Assembly (NCBI GenBank): GCA_043778575.1
Contig: JAYWFX010000068.1
Span: 1 to 6,562 of the forward strand
Direction: 5' to 3'
From: JAYWFX01 sp043778575
GTDB lineage: Bacteria > Patescibacteriota > JACMRA01
Length of the DNA: 6,562 nt
The notes below the pieces were generated by a model, which was not told where the DNA came from, searched no databases, and saw only the letters and a list, made by a program, of their open reading frames with translations. A program made the position numbers and the translations under genes. Below, piece after piece: positions 5,589 through 6,562 of the stretch; positions within the stretch are counted from its first letter, which is position 1, and the number at the start of each line of letters is the position of its first letter.

Positions 5589-6562
5589 TTAATTTCTCCG
5601 TAGATGGAGGCGGGATTTCTCATTTCTGTACTCTGCAAATTTTTTGATGTAGATCCAGTTCAGTAGTGCAAAGATACAACTCAATAAAACAAAACCGATT
5701 CCAGCAAAGATACTTGGCTCTACAAGGGTATAGCTGATTTTAGTAAATTCTTTGGTCAGCAATATTAATATACTATTTGAATTCAAACTCATGGGTAATA
5801 TTTTGGTAAAACTGCTCGAAAACAATGATAAGCCACCGCAAATAACAACAAAAATAATCGAGAAAATAATCGAGTTGATACCTATTATTCTGGTCATTTG
5901 TTTGAACTCAGCCAAAATGTTGAGCCTAGAAAAGAATCCTAGTATGATTAAAATCCCAAACAGACAAATTATCATCATAATGAGAGGTACAGTGCTACTG
6001 CGAAATGCTGATAAAGCAGTGCGGATATTCAGTATGGTTTGATATAAATGAGCAAAATCAGAAGAGCTGTCTTTTAGGTCAATCATAGAAAATGTATCAC
6101 TTGATGAACTGAGTTTGCTGTCTCTCATCAAAAAACGCAACGAATCTCTATCTGGTGTCAATCCTACAAAATCTCCAAATGATTGAGTACGGTTTTTTAC
6201 TGCTTCACTCAGACAAAGTGGCTTTGTGGAATCGAAACCTACTTTAGTAATTTGAAGTAGTTCCTGCTGGGTGCAATTTGGGATTTGGAGCAGATTTTTT
6301 TCGGCGATTTCATTGGATTTTAGATCTATATTGGTTTTGACTGCTAGGTCTAATTCTTTTGTAGGTAGATAATAACTCCATGTATCAGTCTTGTTGTCGA
6401 GCCATGCTGTGGTTAGGTCGATGTTTTGTTCGGTGGTGTTTTGTAGCCATTTTGGACTGGAGATCGTATCAACCACCGTCATGTTGATGAGATTCGAAAT
6501 GGTAGCTTGATTTCCTAGGGAGTTTTTTATTGCTTTGATTTCTCCGCTGAGTTGAGAGTAAA
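5589..6562 (-). CDS. Membrane protein with extracytoplasmic domain and three C-terminal membrane segments, 5' end outside the window
   Basis: Function not recognised. An ATG lies at 6480-6482, but the same frame stays open through the right edge, adding 27 residues of plausible protein (…YSQLSGEIKAIKNSL…, amphipathic), so I treat the gene as running in from outside. Counting from that Met, residues 1-162 are polar, with two cysteines (70 and 90) that could pair outside the cell. Membrane segments follow at about 164-184, 199-222 and 256-279. The basic loop at 185-198 and the very basic tail (KKFAEYRNEKSRLHLRRN) place both on the cytoplasmic side by the positive-inside rule. That puts the large N-terminal domain outside and predicts another membrane segment or signal sequence upstream. 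The stop is TAA at 5589-5591; the HAD-like gene follows after 32 bases, so cotranscription is likely. Confidence 0.7.
   Translation of the reverse strand, partial: YSQLSGEIKAIKNSLGNQATISNLINMTVVDTISSPKWLQNTTEQNIDLTTAWLDNKTDTWSYYLPTKELDLAVKTNIDLKSNEIAEKNLLQIPNCTQQELLQITKVGFDSTKPLCLSEAVKNRTQSFGDFVGLTPDRDSLRFLMRDSKLSSSSDTFSMIDLKDSSSDFAHLYQTILNIRTALSAFRSSTVPLIMMIICLFGILIILGFFSRLNILAEFKQMTRIIGINSIIFSIIFVVICGGLSLFSSSFTKILPMSLNSNSILILLTKEFTKISYTLVEPSIFAGIGFVLLSCIFALLNWIYIKKFAEYRNEKSRLHLRRN

Noticed and set aside
5752..6042. Plus-strand 96-residue open frame with hydrophobic residues
   Set aside because: It is antisense to the membrane segments of the minus-strand gene, whose codons produce hydrophobic residues on both strands; no ribosome binding site.

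Overview
This AT-rich window is tightly packed bacterial DNA. It holds seven protein genes, two of which run off the edges, and no RNA gene, insertion sequence, CRISPR array or sizeable repeat that I can see. Six genes lie on the minus strand and one, a small P-loop kinase-like gene, on the plus strand. TAA, TAG and TGA all end genes and no reading frame is broken by TGA, so the code appears standard. Start sites almost entirely lack Shine-Dalgarno sequences, and several starts are GTG. Secreted proteins with little-known architectures sit beside a housekeeping translation factor. This fits a small-genome candidate-phylum bacterium (Candidate Phyla Radiation, for example a Saccharibacteria-like lineage), but that assignment is an inference with low confidence.

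Reading in the minus-strand direction of transcription, from the right edge: a partial membrane protein with an extracytoplasmic domain and three C-terminal membrane segments (5589-6562); a protein that looks like a HAD phosphohydrolase with its motifs in permuted order (4636-5556); a signal-anchored protein resembling a glycoside-hydrolase barrel (3568-4566); a secreted M23 metallopeptidase carrying a C-terminal ricin-type lectin domain (2479-3558); and peptide chain release factor 1, prfA (1366-2433). Intergenic gaps in this run are 9 to 69 bases. The best promoter in the run lies just upstream of the glycoside-hydrolase-like gene, so that gene, the M23 gene and probably prfA may form one transcription unit.

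The plus-strand kinase-like gene (829-1386) meets prfA tail to tail with a 21-base overlap. Beyond it, a 193-base divergent spacer holds a good minus-strand promoter for a family 2 glycosyltransferase (1-635), whose 3' end is outside the window.

Functionally, the glycosyltransferase, the GH-like protein and the M23-ricin protein point to cell-surface glycan synthesis and to glycan or peptidoglycan processing outside the cell. The most unusual item is the HAD-like protein. Its cap and motifs II to IV come first, and the nucleophile motif (DFDDTL) comes near the C-terminus.
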